DNA from: Devosia beringensis
GTDB taxonomy: Bacteria; Pseudomonadota; Alphaproteobacteria; Rhizobiales; Devosiaceae
Direction: 5' to 3'
Assembly: GCF_014926585.1 (NCBI RefSeq)
Contig: NZ_CP045422.1
Coordinates: 2,024,501-2,088,500, forward strand
DNA length: 64,000 nt
Below, one piece after another: positions 26,509-36,452 of the stretch. The number at the start of each line of letters is the position of its first letter. Position 1 is the stretch's first letter. Under the pieces are notes generated by a model. The model was not told the origin of the DNA, did no database searches, and saw nothing but the letters and a program-made list of their open reading frames with translations. The translations under genes and the position numbers were made by a program.

Positions 26509-27354
26509 ATGGAACAGGGGGAAATCTCCCTTAGCGAACGTGAATTTGCGCGGATCAAAGGTCGCGTTTATCAGGTCGCAGGAATCTCGCTGAGTGATGC
26601 CAAACGGACGCTGGTGGTCTCGCGCCTGTCCAAGATCGTGCGCGCGCTCGGCCTGCCAAGCTTTGATGCCTATATCGATTTTCTCGAGCGCGGCGGCACC
26701 GGCCAGGATGGCCAGGAATTCGTCAACGCGCTGACCACCAATCTGACCCGGTTCTATCGCGAGGACCATCACTTCGATCACCTGCGCAAATATGTCGAGG
26801 GCCTGCTCGCGAGCAAGCCACGCGGCAGCCGGCTGCGCATCTGGTCGGCGGGGTGCTCGACGGGCCAGGAACCCTATACGATCGGCATGGACCTGCTGGG
26901 CGCCTTTCCCGAACTCAAGCGCTGGGACTTCAAGATCCTGGCCACCGATATCGATACGGCGGTCATCGAAAAGGCGGCCCGTGGCGTCTATCCGGAAAAT
27001 GAGCTGAGCGGGCTGTCGCGCGAACGCGCCGCGCCGTTCACCCAGCCTGGCGACGGCACCATAAGGGTGCCCGAGGTGGTGCGCAGCCTCGTCTCGTTCA
27101 AGCCGCTCAACCTGATCGGCGCCTGGCCGATGAAGGGGCCCTTCGATGCCGTGTTCTGCCGCAATGTGGCGATCTATTTCGACAAGCAGACACAGGGCGA
27201 AGTGTTCGGCCGCTTTACCAAGCTGATCGCGCCTGAAGGCTTTCTCTATATCGGCCATTCGGAAAATGTCGGCTCGGGCGGCGACGGGCTGCGGCTCGTC
27301 GGCAAGACCATTTACCAGGCCAAGGCCAAACAGAACAAGCAGGAGGCAGCATGA
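26509..27354 (+). CDS. cheR: Chemoreceptor glutamate methyltransferase CheR
   Basis: A 281-residue protein with an N-terminal helical domain and a SAM-binding Rossmann domain. NLTRFYRE is the substrate-side motif, IWSAGCSTGQEPYT binds SAM, and CRNVAIYFD follows. It methylates receptor glutamates and in other species docks on a C-terminal receptor pentapeptide, which five of the local receptors carry. ATG 26509 is preferred over an upstream start by the conserved N-terminus. It overlaps cheB by four bases. Confidence 0.94.
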   Translation: MEQGEISLSEREFARIKGRVYQVAGISLSDAKRTLVVSRLSKIVRALGLPSFDAYIDFLERGGTGQDGQEFVNALTTNLTRFYREDHHFDHLRKYVEGLLASKPRGSRLRIWSAGCSTGQEPYTIGMDLLGAFPELKRWDFKILATDIDTAVIEKAARGVYPENELSGLSRERAAPFTQPGDGTIRVPEVVRSLVSFKPLNLIGAWPMKGPFDAVFCRNVAIYFDKQTQGEVFGRFTKLIAPEGFLYIGHSENVGSGGDGLRLVGKTIYQAKAKQNKQEAA

Positions 27355-28400
27355 GTATCAAGGTCCTCGTGGTCGACGATTCGGCGCTGATCCGTGAAGT
27401 CCTGACCCGCACACTGACGCGCGACGGCGATATCGAGGTGGTGGGAACCGCCACCGATCCGATCGATGCGCGCGAGAAGATCAAGCAGCTCAACCCCGAT
27501 GTGGTGACGCTCGATATCGAAATGCCCAATATGAACGGGCTGCAGTTTCTCGAAAAACTGATGCGGCTGCGGCCGACGCCGGTCATCATGGTGTCGACGC
27601 TGACCAAAAAGGGTGCCAGCGAAACCTTGCTGGCGCTCGAACTGGGTGCCGTCGATTTCGTGGCCAAGCCCAGCGCCGAATTTGCCGGCGGCATCGAGGC
27701 CTTCGGCGTGGGCCTGCGTGACAAGATCCGCGCTGCGGCCAAGTCCGATGTGCGCGGGCGCTCCAATACGCGGGCCGAGGCCCCGCGGGTTGCCCTCAAG
27801 ACGGCTGCCGCGCCGCATGGCGCACTGATTGCCATTGGCGCATCGACCGGTGGCGTCGAGGCCATCCGCGCCGTGCTGGCGCAGATGCCGGGCGACTGTC
27901 CGCCCATCGTCATCGCCCAGCACATGCCACCCGGCTTTACCAGCCGGTTTGCGGCGCGGCTCGATGAAGTCTGTTCGCTCAAGGTGGTGGAAGCGGAAGA
28001 CCGCATGCTGCTGCTGCCCGGCCATGCCTATGTGGCCAAGGGCGACTATCACCTGCGGGTGGAAAAATCCTCAGGACAGCTCAAGTGCCGGCTGACCCAG
28101 GACGAGTTGACCTCGGGCCATCGTCCCAGCGTCGACATCCTGTTTGAATCGGTGGCCAAGACGGTGGGCAATATGGCGGTGGGCGCGATCCTGACCGGCA
28201 TGGGGCGCGACGGCGCGCGTGGCCTCAAGATGATGCGCGATGCCGGCGCCTATACGGTGGGGCAGAGCAAATCCTCGGCCCTGGTCTATGGCATGCCGCG
28301 CGTTGCCTTCGAAGAAGGCGCCGTTGTCGAGCAGGCGCCGGTCGAAGAGATCGCCAGCCGCCTGGCTAACGCGCTGGTGCGGCTCAAGTCTGCAGCCTGA
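27351..28400 (+). CDS. cheB: Chemoreceptor methylesterase/deamidase CheB
   Basis: A 349-residue protein: receiver with Asp55 (VVTLDIEMP), a linker of about 40 residues, and the methylesterase with catalytic Ser165 (IGASTGGVEA), His in IAQHMPPGF and Asp in LTGMGRDG. It removes methyl groups from receptors when phosphorylated by CheA, giving adaptation with CheR. Coupling to cheR by a four-base overlap keeps the two opposing enzymes in step. Confidence 0.95.
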   Translation: MSIKVLVVDDSALIREVLTRTLTRDGDIEVVGTATDPIDAREKIKQLNPDVVTLDIEMPNMNGLQFLEKLMRLRPTPVIMVSTLTKKGASETLLALELGAVDFVAKPSAEFAGGIEAFGVGLRDKIRAAAKSDVRGRSNTRAEAPRVALKTAAAPHGALIAIGASTGGVEAIRAVLAQMPGDCPPIVIAQHMPPGFTSRFAARLDEVCSLKVVEAEDRMLLLPGHAYVAKGDYHLRVEKSSGQLKCRLTQDELTSGHRPSVDILFESVAKTVGNMAVGAILTGMGRDGARGLKMMRDAGAYTVGQSKSSALVYGMPRVAFEEGAVVEQAPVEEIASRLANALVRLKSAA

Positions 28401-28517
28401 TTGGCTGCTTGGCGCAATGTCGCGGTGCGGATTGAGAGATTTGTAACGCTTCTTGCCTAGTGTTTGCACAAATACCGGGGCTTTCATGTCCCGGGCACCA
28501 GGAAGGTGAATTCTAAC

Positions 28518-28907
28518 ATGCCTAAAGCCAGCGCAGTCAGTGTTCTCATCGTCGATGATCAGCAGTCCATGCGCGGTATCTGCAAGTACATCCTCACCCA
28601 GCTCGGCTTCAAGGATATCATCGAGGCCAAGAGTGGCCGCGACGCCCTGGGCAAGCTGGAAAAGTCCAATGTCGACCTGATCATTTCCGACTGGAACATG
28701 GAAGACATTGACGGGCTGACCTTGCTCAAGGTGATCCGCAAGCATCCGCGTACCCAGGCCATGCCGTTCATCATGGCGACCGGCCGTTCCGACAAGGAAC
28801 AGGTCAAGGAAGCCATTTCCTTTGGCGTGAACAATTACATCATCAAGCCGTTCGACGCCTCCACCATGAAAAAGCGTATCGAGGCGGTCATCGGCGCGCT
28901 GAGCTGA
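28518..28907 (+). CDS. cheY: Second chemotaxis receiver, CheY-like
   Basis: A 129-residue receiver with IVDDQ, phospho-acceptor Asp58 in IISDWNMEDIDG and lysine in YIIKPFD. The SDWNMP-like sequence and the GLTLL segment resemble E. coli CheY more than the first receiver does, so this may be the motor-binding form; that is inference. AGGAAGG precedes ATG 28518. It has its own 117-base leader after cheB and a strong terminator, so it can be expressed apart from both blocks. Confidence 0.92.
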   Translation: MPKASAVSVLIVDDQQSMRGICKYILTQLGFKDIIEAKSGRDALGKLEKSNVDLIISDWNMEDIDGLTLLKVIRKHPRTQAMPFIMATGRSDKEQVKEAISFGVNNYIIKPFDASTMKKRIEAVIGALS

Positions 28908-28944
28908 TCGCTCGGCCGGCCATCATTCGACCGCATGCCATTTT

Positions 28945-28980
28945 GCGCCCCCTGACCCCGGTCAGGGGGCGCCTTTGTTT
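28945..28980 (+). terminator. Terminator after the second cheY
   Basis: A perfect 12-bp stem GCGCCCCCTGAC / GTCAGGGGGCGC with loop CCCG, followed by CTTTGTTT. It isolates the first tandem MCP gene from the che genes. Confidence 0.9.
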
Positions 28981-29037
28981 GTGCTGTAGCGCTGCGTCCG
29001 GGCCGTGTCTCCGAATCGGCGCGGACCCGCTGTGGGC

Positions 29038-29052
29038 GTAACAAGCTCTTAA
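29038..29052 (+). promoter_or_regulatory. CtrA-like box upstream of MCP1
   Basis: GTAA-N7-TTAA, one mismatch from TTAA-N7-TTAA, 118 bases before the start codon. Confidence 0.5.
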
Positions 29053-29169
29053 TCCCCACAGATGTATCGTTTGCATGATTTGGATCACGTTGAGCGTGAC
29101 GATCGACGCCGGAGCCGTACAGGACTCCATTTGCAACAGGCGCGATCATCGTTGAGGAGTTTGAAATCC

Positions 29170-31698
29170 ATGAGATTGTTTCCGCGCCTGAAGATTGCCC
29201 AGAAATTGCCGCTGGCGCTGGTGGGGTCCGCCCTGCTGGTAGGGGCGGGCGTCGGCCTGGCCAGTTACTGGATCGGGCTGGGGACGGTGCAGCAGCAGCG
29301 CGAACAATCCATGCAGGCATCGCTGCAGACGGCAGTGGCGCTGGTCAGTGACTATTACGCGAGTGCCGAAGTCGATCTGCGCCTGTTCGTGCAGCGCTCC
29401 GATACCGTGACGGCGATGAAGAACCTGACGCGCGCGCTCGACGAGTTGCGCATGGGCCTCAAGGAACGCGCGGCCCTGCAGCTGCAGACCGCATATGTCA
29501 CCGAAAGTCCCAACCCGGAAGACCGCGCCGCCGTCGACAGCAATATCATGGCGGCAAGCTATGATGCGCCGCACAAGCGCTACCATCCCGGCTTCCGCAC
29601 GCTGATGCAGGAACGCGCCTATGCCGACGTGCTGCTGATCAGCATGGCGGGCGACGTGGTCTATTCAGTCGCCAAGAATACCGATTTCGCCACCAACGTG
29701 GTCGCCGATACTGCCATGGCCGGTTCGGGCCTGGGCCAGATCTTTGCTTCAGCCAAGGACCTCCCCGAGGGTGAAGCGGCCTTTATCGACTATTCCAACT
29801 ATGCACCGACCGGTGTGGCGGCGAGCTTCATGGCCATGCCGGTGTTCGAAAAGGCAGAGGTCACCGGCGTCATGGTGCTGGCCATCCCCACCGATGTGAT
29901 CAGCGCCCGGGTCGCGGCGCTGTCGGGTCTCGGGTTGAGCGGCGAAGTGGTGCTGGTGGGCGGCGATGGCCTGTTGCGCACCGAGTCGCCGCGGACCGAC
30001 ACACCGGACGTGCTGCAGGCGAGCCTCAGCTCCGATGTGGTTGCGCGGGCCCTGGCCGGCGAATCCGCCGAAGGCACCAGCACCGACTATCGTGCTGCGC
30101 CCATGGTGGTGCGGGCGCAGGCGGTGAGCGTGGGCGACGTCTCCTGGGCCGTGGTAGCGGTGCAACCGGAAGAAGAAGTCTATGCCGCGGTCACCCATAT
30201 GGGCACGATGATCGTGCTGGTGGGCGGCGGGCTGCTGGCCCTGGCCGCTTTGGCGGGCTATTTCTTCGCCCGCTCGGTCAGCCGGCCGCTCAGCCGGTTG
30301 ACAGAGACCATGGAAGCCCTGGCCGAGGGCGATCTCGACGTGACCGTTGCGGGTACGGCGCGTCAGGACGAGATCGGCGCCATGGCCGGCGCCGTGGAAG
30401 TGTTCCGCGAAAACGGGCTCAAGATGGCGCAGATGACCGAGGCGGAAGCGGCCCAGATTATCCGCAGTCAGGCCGACCGCGCCGCCATGATGGCGGATCT
30501 GCAGCGCGCCTTCGGCGCCGTGGTTGATGCGGCGATTGCCGGCGATTTCAGCCGGCAGGTGGAGGCCGAGTTCCCCGATGACGAACTCAACACGCTGGCG
30601 CGCTCGGTCAACAATCTGGTGAGTACCTTCAATCGCGGCGTCACCGATATCGGGGTGGTGCTGGCGGCGTTGGCCGATACCGACCTGACGAAGCGCATGG
30701 AGGGCGACTACGAGGGGGCCTTTGCCAAGCTCAAGACCGATACCAATGCGGTGGCCGACAAGCTCGGCGACGTGGTCGGCCAGCTCAAGGACACCTCGCG
30801 CACGCTCAAGACCGCGACCGGGGAAATCCTGAGCGGCGCCAATGACCTGTCCGAACGCACCACCAAGCAGGCGGCGACCATCGAAGAGACCTCGGCGACG
30901 ATGGAACAGCTGGCGGCGACAGTGCTGCAGAATGCGCAGCGGGCCAATGATGCCGCGGCGGTGGCCGCCAATGTGACGCGTACGGCCGAGGAGGGTGGGC
31001 AGGTGATGGGCCAGGCCACCGATGCCATGGAGCGCATCACCCAGAGCTCGGCCAAGATCTCCAACATTATCGGGCTGATCGACGATATTGCCTTCCAGAC
31101 CAACCTGCTGGCGCTGAACGCCTCGGTGGAAGCCGCCCGGGCGGGCGACGCCGGCAAGGGTTTTGCCGTGGTGGCGGTGGAAGTGCGCCGGCTGGCGCAA
31201 TCGGCCGCCAGCGCCTCGGCGGACGTCAAGGCGCTGATCGAGCAGAGCGCCACCGAGGTCAAGGGCGGCTCACGGCTGGTGGCCGATGCCGCCGCCAAGC
31301 TTGCCTCGATGCTGGGGGAGGCGCGCACCTCCAATGCGCTGATGAGCGGCATTGCCAAGGAAAGCCGCGAGCAGGCTTCCTCGATCGACGAGGTCAACAC
31401 CGCCGTGCGGACCATGGACGAGATGACCCAGCACAATGCGGCACTGGTCGAAGAGATCAATGCGGCCATCGAGCAGACCGAGGCGCAGGCCAGCGAACTC
31501 GATCGCATCGTGGATATCTTTGCCATCGATGACAGCGCGGTCCGGACGCGCCAGGCCACTCCCGGCCAGCCGGTGCCCGCCGCTGCCAAGGGCTTTGGCG
31601 AGGGTGCACGGGGTCTGCAGAACAAGCTCAAATCGGTGGCCAAATCCTATCTGAGCCATGGCAATACGGCGGTCGAGCGGGACTGGAACGAGTTCTAG
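29170..31698 (+). CDS. Methyl-accepting chemotaxis protein, tandem MCP1 (dCache-like sensor)
   Basis: An 842-residue receptor. TM1 is at about 15-37, followed by a periplasmic sensor of about 300 residues of probable dCache type, TM2 near 346-368, a HAMP, a second HAMP-like linker, and a long signalling hairpin with tip [22 protein letters not shown] near 638. It ends in DWNEF, matching the xWxxF tether. The ATG at 29170 follows GAGGAG by about 10 bases. The sensor is related to that of MCP5 (shared blocks around [13 protein letters not shown] and ATNV/ATNF), so the two are paralogues. The ligand is unknown. Confidence 0.93.
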   Translation: MRLFPRLKIAQKLPLALVGSALLVGAGVGLASYWIGLGTVQQQREQSMQASLQTAVALVSDYYASAEVDLRLFVQRSDTVTAMKNLTRALDELRMGLKERAALQLQTAYVTESPNPEDRAAVDSNIMAASYDAPHKRYHPGFRTLMQERAYADVLLISMAGDVVYSVAKNTDFATNVVADTAMAGSGLGQIFASAKDLPEGEAAFIDYSNYAPTGVAASFMAMPVFEKAEVTGVMVLAIPTDVISARVAALSGLGLSGEVVLVGGDGLLRTESPRTDTPDVLQASLSSDVVARALAGESAEGTSTDYRAAPMVVRAQAVSVGDVSWAVVAVQPEEEVYAAVTHMGTMIVLVGGGLLALAALAGYFFARSVSRPLSRLTETMEALAEGDLDVTVAGTARQDEIGAMAGAVEVFRENGLKMAQMTEAEAAQIIRSQADRAAMMADLQRAFGAVVDAAIAGDFSRQVEAEFPDDELNTLARSVNNLVSTFNRGVTDIGVVLAALADTDLTKRMEGDYEGAFAKLKTDTNAVADKLGDVVGQLKDTSRTLKTATGEILSGANDLSERTTKQAATIEETSATMEQLAATVLQNAQRANDAAAVAANVTRTAEEGGQVMGQATDAMERITQSSAKISNIIGLIDDIAFQTNLLALNASVEAARAGDAGKGFAVVAVEVRRLAQSAASASADVKALIEQSATEVKGGSRLVADAAAKLASMLGEARTSNALMSGIAKESREQASSIDEVNTAVRTMDEMTQHNAALVEEINAAIEQTEAQASELDRIVDIFAIDDSAVRTRQATPGQPVPAAAKGFGEGARGLQNKLKSVAKSYLSHGNTAVERDWNEF

Positions 31699-31724
31699 CT
31701 CGTTACTGATTGCTGATCATGCAG

Positions 31725-31751
31725 CGGGGCTCAATGGGCCCCGTTGTTTTT
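31725..31751 (+). terminator. Terminator after MCP1
   Basis: An 8-bp stem CGGGGCTC / GGGCCCCG (one T-G pair) with a three-base loop, followed by TTGTTTTT. Confidence 0.8.
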
Positions 31752-31772
31752 GGATCATTCAGATTCTTCAAC

Positions 31773-31787
31773 GCAACCAGACGTTAA
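31773..31787 (+). promoter_or_regulatory. Weak CtrA-like box upstream of MCP2
   Basis: GCAA-N7-TTAA, two mismatches from the consensus, 66 bases before the start. It is counted because the six other boxes in the cluster share the same 3' TTAA and spacing. Confidence 0.35.
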
Positions 31788-31853
31788 GAACCATCATGGT
31801 ATCTACCATACAAGGCGGCGCATATTTTCGTGCTGAGGGGAGCAGGTCATTTC

Positions 31854-33914
31854 ATGAAAGCCATTTCGGGATTTTTTGGCAATATCAAGCTGACAACGGC
31901 GATCGCCGGGCTGGTATTGACCAGCATCGTGGTCACCATCGTGGCGTTTTCGGTCAGCGGTTATATCAACCTGCGCCAGCAATCGGTCGAGCAGAGCATC
32001 ACCCAGCAGGTGTCCAATCTGCAGGTGGCCGGCACGATCCTCGAAAAGCGGCTGTCCGGCTCGGCAGTGACCTGGGCCGAAGATGGATCGGTCGCAGCGT
32101 TCCAGACCTATTCTATCCCGTTCTTTCACGACAACGGCGCGGTTGACGCGGTGACCCATATAACCAAGGGCGCGGCCGTCATTTTCGGCCTCGACAAGGA
32201 CAGCCAGCAGTTTGTGGCCAAGTCGACCAGCTTTGTCGGTGCCGATGGCGCGCGCATCATTGATTTCGTCCTCGACCCGGCCTCGCCCGAACATGCGGCG
32301 CTCACGGCCAACCAGCCCTATTTCGGTACGGTGACGATGAACGGGGCGCAGTTGTTTGGCGCCTTTCAGCCGATTGCTACCCTCAAGAACGACCTTATCG
32401 GCGCCTATTTCGTGGGCAGCGATGTGGCGGCGGCGGAAGCCAGCGCCAATGAGGCTGTGCCCGGCATGGTGGTGATGGGGTTGGTGCTGATCGGTGTGCT
32501 CGGCGCCATCAGCCTGGTGGTCACGCGCCTGCTGATGCGCCCGATTCCGCGCATCGCCACGGCCATGGAAGCCATTGCCGCCGGCGATTTCGCCACCGAA
32601 GTGCCCTATGTCAACCGCGGCAACGAGCTGGGCGCCATGGCGCGGGCGGTGGAAGTGTTCCGCGCCAGCGGCTTGCGCATCAGCGAGATGACCGAGGCCG
32701 AGGCAGCGCGCATCATTGCCGACCAGCAGGCGCGCCAGGAAATGATGACGCAGCTGCAATCGGCTTTCGGCGCGGTGGTCGATGCCGCCGTGGCCGGCGA
32801 TTTCAGCAAGCAGGTGGCGGTGGAATTCCCTGATCCGGAACTGAACGGGCTGGCGGCCAGCATCAATTCGCTGGTGGCCACCTTCAATCGCGGTGTCACC
32901 GGCATCGGCGCGGTGCTGGGTGCCCTGGCCAATACCGATCTGACGCAGCGCATGGGCGGCGACTATGACGGCGCCTTTGCCACGCTCAAGAGCGACGTCA
33001 ATGCGGTGGCCGACAAGCTGTCTGAGGTGGTCGGGCAGTTGCGCGAGACATCGGGCACGCTCAAGACGGCGACCGGCGAGATCCTGAGCGGCGCCAATGA
33101 CCTTTCCGAACGGACCACGCGACAGGCGGCCACAATCGAGGAAACCTCGGCGGCGATGGAACAGCTGGCGCGGACGGTGATCAAGAATGCCGAACTGGCA
33201 GGCGAGGCCAGCACGGTGGCCGGTACGGTGACCCAGGCGGCCGAGGATGGTGGCCAGGTGATGCATCAGGCCACCGAGGCGATGGAGCGGATCACCCAGA
33301 GTTCGGCCAAGATCTCCAACATTATCGGGCTTATCGACGACATTGCCTTCCAGACAAATCTCCTGGCGCTGAACGCCTCGGTTGAAGCGGCGCGGGCGGG
33401 TGACGCGGGCAAGGGCTTTGCCGTGGTGGCGGTGGAAGTGCGCCGGCTGGCGCAATCGGCGGCCAGCGCCTCGGCCGAGGTCAAGGTGCTGATCGAGCAG
33501 AGTGCGACCGAGGTGGCGGGCGGCTCGAGGCTCGTAGTCGATGCGGCCGGCAAGCTCGAAGCCGTGCTGGGCGCCTCGCGGTCATCGAGCGCGCTGATGA
33601 TCGATATTGCCCGCGAAAGCCGGCAGCAGGCGGGCTCGATCGACGAGGTCTCGACCGCCGTGCGGACCATGGATGAAATGACCCAGCACAATGCGGCGTT
33701 GGTTGAAGAGATCAATGCAGCGATCGAGCAGACCGAAGCCCAGGCCAGCGCGCTGGACGGCATTGTCGACATCTTCGCCGTGGGTCATGCGGGCCAGCGC
33801 CACGCAGCCGTGCCGGCCCGAGACGTGCCGGCGGAGGGGCGCCGCGCCCCCGCACCCCGGGCCTATCTCAGCCATGGCAATGCTGCCATTGATCGCGACT
33901 GGAACGAATTCTAG
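31854..33914 (+). CDS. Methyl-accepting chemotaxis protein, tandem MCP2 (Cache-type sensor)
   Basis: A 686-residue receptor. TM1 at about 12-35, a periplasmic Cache domain of the Cache_3/Cache_2 kind ([13 protein letters not shown], then a GADGARI block), TM2 at about 201-224, HAMP plus linker, and the signalling hairpin tip near 493. It ends in DWNEF. The sensor is close to that of MCP3. ATG 31854 is chosen because the conserved N-terminus and first span start here; an upstream GTG eight codons earlier is possible. It has its own CtrA-like box and terminator. Confidence 0.92.
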   Translation: MKAISGFFGNIKLTTAIAGLVLTSIVVTIVAFSVSGYINLRQQSVEQSITQQVSNLQVAGTILEKRLSGSAVTWAEDGSVAAFQTYSIPFFHDNGAVDAVTHITKGAAVIFGLDKDSQQFVAKSTSFVGADGARIIDFVLDPASPEHAALTANQPYFGTVTMNGAQLFGAFQPIATLKNDLIGAYFVGSDVAAAEASANEAVPGMVVMGLVLIGVLGAISLVVTRLLMRPIPRIATAMEAIAAGDFATEVPYVNRGNELGAMARAVEVFRASGLRISEMTEAEAARIIADQQARQEMMTQLQSAFGAVVDAAVAGDFSKQVAVEFPDPELNGLAASINSLVATFNRGVTGIGAVLGALANTDLTQRMGGDYDGAFATLKSDVNAVADKLSEVVGQLRETSGTLKTATGEILSGANDLSERTTRQAATIEETSAAMEQLARTVIKNAELAGEASTVAGTVTQAAEDGGQVMHQATEAMERITQSSAKISNIIGLIDDIAFQTNLLALNASVEAARAGDAGKGFAVVAVEVRRLAQSAASASAEVKVLIEQSATEVAGGSRLVVDAAGKLEAVLGASRSSSALMIDIARESRQQAGSIDEVSTAVRTMDEMTQHNAALVEEINAAIEQTEAQASALDGIVDIFAVGHAGQRHAAVPARDVPAEGRRAPAPRAYLSHGNAAIDRDWNEF

Positions 33915-33951
33915 CCGTCACAAACGCCTGAAACGATCCGACCTGCCCGCC

Positions 33952-33990
33952 ATCCCGCGACGCCAGAGGCGCCGCGGGATTGTCTTTGTC
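33952..33990 (+). terminator. Terminator after MCP2
   Basis: A 13-bp stem with one A-C mismatch (33952-33964 with 33968-33980) and a three-base loop, followed by TGTCTTTGTC. Confidence 0.65.
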
Positions 33991-34102
33991 TAGCGATTGC
34001 CAAAAAAATAATCCCTTGACCTGAGTGGTTTACGTCCAGAAACGCGAGCGAAAGTCTGCCGAAAAGCCCGTTAAACACTCAGGTAAGCCGGCACTGATAC
34101 CT

Positions 34103-34117
34103 TTGATCGCAATTTAA
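34103..34117 (+). promoter_or_regulatory. CtrA-like box upstream of MCP3
   Basis: TTGA-N7-TTAA, one mismatch from the consensus, 45 bases before the start codon. Confidence 0.5.
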
Positions 34118-34161
34118 GTGTTGCGGTTGACAGCAATGCATTCCGGTTTTGGGGCAAAAAC

Positions 34162-36243
34162 ATGATCAGACGGCTCGGTCAATTCATTGGCAATATCAAG
34201 TTAACCACGATGATTGCGGCGCTGGTGATCTCGGCGATCATCGTTTCTGTGGGCGTGGTTACGGCGGCTATCTATATCAATCTGAGCGCAGCGACGACTG
34301 AGAATGCGATGCGGCAGCAGGTTGCCAACCTCAAGACTGCCGCCACCATTGTTGAAGGCAGCCTGCCCGGCGCCGAGGTGGAATGGAACGAGGCCGGCGA
34401 CATCACGGCCATCCGCACCTGGGCCATGCCACGGCAGTTTCTGGACAATGGTCTGGTCGATTCCATCGCCCGGGTCACCGGCGAGGCCGCCACCATCTTC
34501 GGCTGGGATGAGACCGAACAGGACTTCATGCGGATGACGACCACGATTGAGGGCGCCGATGGCGCCCGCATCCTGGGCACGCCCCTGGGCAAGACCGGCG
34601 CCGTCTATGCGGCGATCATGGAGGGCAAGACCTATTTCGGCGAGGCAACGATCGTCGGCCGTCCCTATTACACCGCCTACCAGCCCATCCTTGATCAGGC
34701 GGGCACGCCGGTGGGCATCGTGTTTGTCGGTATCGACAAGGCCGATATCCAGGCGGTGATCTACCAGACGCTGACGCTGCTGCTGATCGTGGGCGCGGCG
34801 ACGCTGCTGGTACTGGGCGGGCTGGGCTACTGGCTGTCGCGCCTGATGATGGCGCCGGTACCGCGCCTGGCCGAAACCATGCGTCGCGTGGCCGATGGCG
34901 ACTACAGCGCTGAGGTGCCCTATATCGGCCGCGGCAATGAAGCCGGCGAGATGGCGCGTGCCGTCGAGGTGTTCCGTCAGAATGGCCTCAAGATGGCCGA
35001 CATGACCGAGGAAGAACGCGCGGCAGCTTTGCGCCGCACTGCCGAGCGCACCGACATGATGGTGACGCTGCAGGCGGCGTTTGGCGAGGTGGTGGACGCC
35101 GCCATTGCCGGTGACTTTTCCAAGCGGGTGCATGCCCAGTTTCCCGACCCCGAGCTCAATGCCCTGGCGACCAGCGTCAACAATCTGGTGGAGACGGTGG
35201 ATCGCGGCATCGGCGAGACCGGCGCGGTGCTGGGTGCGCTGGCCAATACCGATCTGACGCAGCGCATGCGCGGCCAATATCACGGCGCCTTTGCCCAGCT
35301 GCAGAGCGATACCAATGCCGTGAGCGAAAAGCTGACCGAGGTGGTGGGCAATGCCAAGAAGATCTCCGGCTCGCTGAAGCAGGCGACCGGCGAGATCCTG
35401 TCGGGCATGAACGATCTGTCCGAGCGGACCACCAAGCAGGCTGCCACCATCGAGGAAACCTCGGCGGCCATGGAACAGCTGGCCAGCACGGTGGCCGAGA
35501 ATGCGCGCATGGCCGAGGATGCCAATGGCAAGGCGCAGACCGTGTCCGGCAGTGCCACCCAGAGCGGCGTCACCATGAGCGAGGCCAATGCGGCCATGGC
35601 GCGCATCACCTCAAGCTCGGCCAAGATTTCCAATATCATCGGCATGATTGACGACATTGCCTTCCAGACCAACCTTTTGGCCCTCAATGCCTCGGTGGAA
35701 GCGGCGCGGGCCGGCGATGCCGGCAAGGGTTTTGCCGTGGTGGCGGTGGAAGTGCGGCGGCTGGCCCAATCGGCGGCGAGCGCGTCGGCCGACGTCAAGG
35801 CGCTGATCGAGCAGAGTGCCAGCGAGGTTTCGGGCGGCTCCAAGCTGGTGTCCAATGCGGCCGACCAGCTGGCGGCCATGCTGGCGGCGGTCAATGAAAA
35901 TGCGGTGCTGATGCAGGCGATCGCCAAGGCCAGCCGCGACCAGGCCTCGGCGATCGACGAGGTATCGGTGGCGGTGCGCACCATGGACGAGATGACCCAG
36001 CACAATGCGGCATTGGTGGAACAGACCAATGCGGCGATCGAGCAGACCGAGGCACAGGCCAGCGAGCTCGACCGGGTGGTTGAAGTCTTCACTCTCGACG
36101 AGAGGGCCGCCGTTGCGGCGCCACGCCCTGTGCGGGCTGCGCCGGCCGTTTCGCAAGGGTCGGCGGACAAGGGGTCGTCGGCGGCCCGCGCCTATCTCAG
36201 CCGTGGCAATGCCGCACTGGCGCCGGACTGGTCCGAATTCTAG
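34162..36243 (+). CDS. Methyl-accepting chemotaxis protein, tandem MCP3 (Cache_3-Cache_2 sensor)
   Basis: A 693-residue receptor. TM1 at about 15-37, a periplasmic Cache_3-Cache_2 domain ([30 protein letters not shown] and [10 protein letters not shown]), TM2 at about 201-224, HAMP, linker, and signalling tip near 497. The C-terminus is DWSEF, the one variant among the tethers. One feature of the adaptation bundle differs from its neighbours: [11 protein letters not shown] instead of [11 protein letters not shown] or [11 protein letters not shown]. The ligand is unknown. Confidence 0.93.
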   Translation: MIRRLGQFIGNIKLTTMIAALVISAIIVSVGVVTAAIYINLSAATTENAMRQQVANLKTAATIVEGSLPGAEVEWNEAGDITAIRTWAMPRQFLDNGLVDSIARVTGEAATIFGWDETEQDFMRMTTTIEGADGARILGTPLGKTGAVYAAIMEGKTYFGEATIVGRPYYTAYQPILDQAGTPVGIVFVGIDKADIQAVIYQTLTLLLIVGAATLLVLGGLGYWLSRLMMAPVPRLAETMRRVADGDYSAEVPYIGRGNEAGEMARAVEVFRQNGLKMADMTEEERAAALRRTAERTDMMVTLQAAFGEVVDAAIAGDFSKRVHAQFPDPELNALATSVNNLVETVDRGIGETGAVLGALANTDLTQRMRGQYHGAFAQLQSDTNAVSEKLTEVVGNAKKISGSLKQATGEILSGMNDLSERTTKQAATIEETSAAMEQLASTVAENARMAEDANGKAQTVSGSATQSGVTMSEANAAMARITSSSAKISNIIGMIDDIAFQTNLLALNASVEAARAGDAGKGFAVVAVEVRRLAQSAASASADVKALIEQSASEVSGGSKLVSNAADQLAAMLAAVNENAVLMQAIAKASRDQASAIDEVSVAVRTMDEMTQHNAALVEQTNAAIEQTEAQASELDRVVEVFTLDERAAVAAPRPVRAAPAVSQGSADKGSSAARAYLSRGNAALAPDWSEF

Positions 36244-36266
36244 TCGCCAGCGACCATCGACAAGCA

Positions 36267-36295
36267 AAGGGCGCCTGCGGGCGCCCTTATTTTTT
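36267..36295 (+). terminator. Terminator after MCP3
   Basis: A perfect 9-bp stem AAGGGCGCC / GGCGCCCTT with loop TGCG, followed by ATTTTTT. Confidence 0.9.
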
Positions 36296-36312
36296 GCCCG
36301 GTCAGTAGTGGA

Positions 36313-36327
36313 TTTACCGAACATTAA
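36313..36327 (+). promoter_or_regulatory. CtrA-like box upstream of MCP4
   Basis: TTTA-N7-TTAA, one mismatch from the consensus, 126 bases before the start codon. Confidence 0.5.
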
Positions 36328-36452
36328 GGCAGACGCCACAATTGTTCTGATGACGGCATGAGTGACTGGATGCGAGGCCTGACGATCGCCACCAGGATTT
36401 TGTCCGCCCCCCTTTGTCGACTCTCCGTCAACATCCCTCCCGGAGCCTTTTC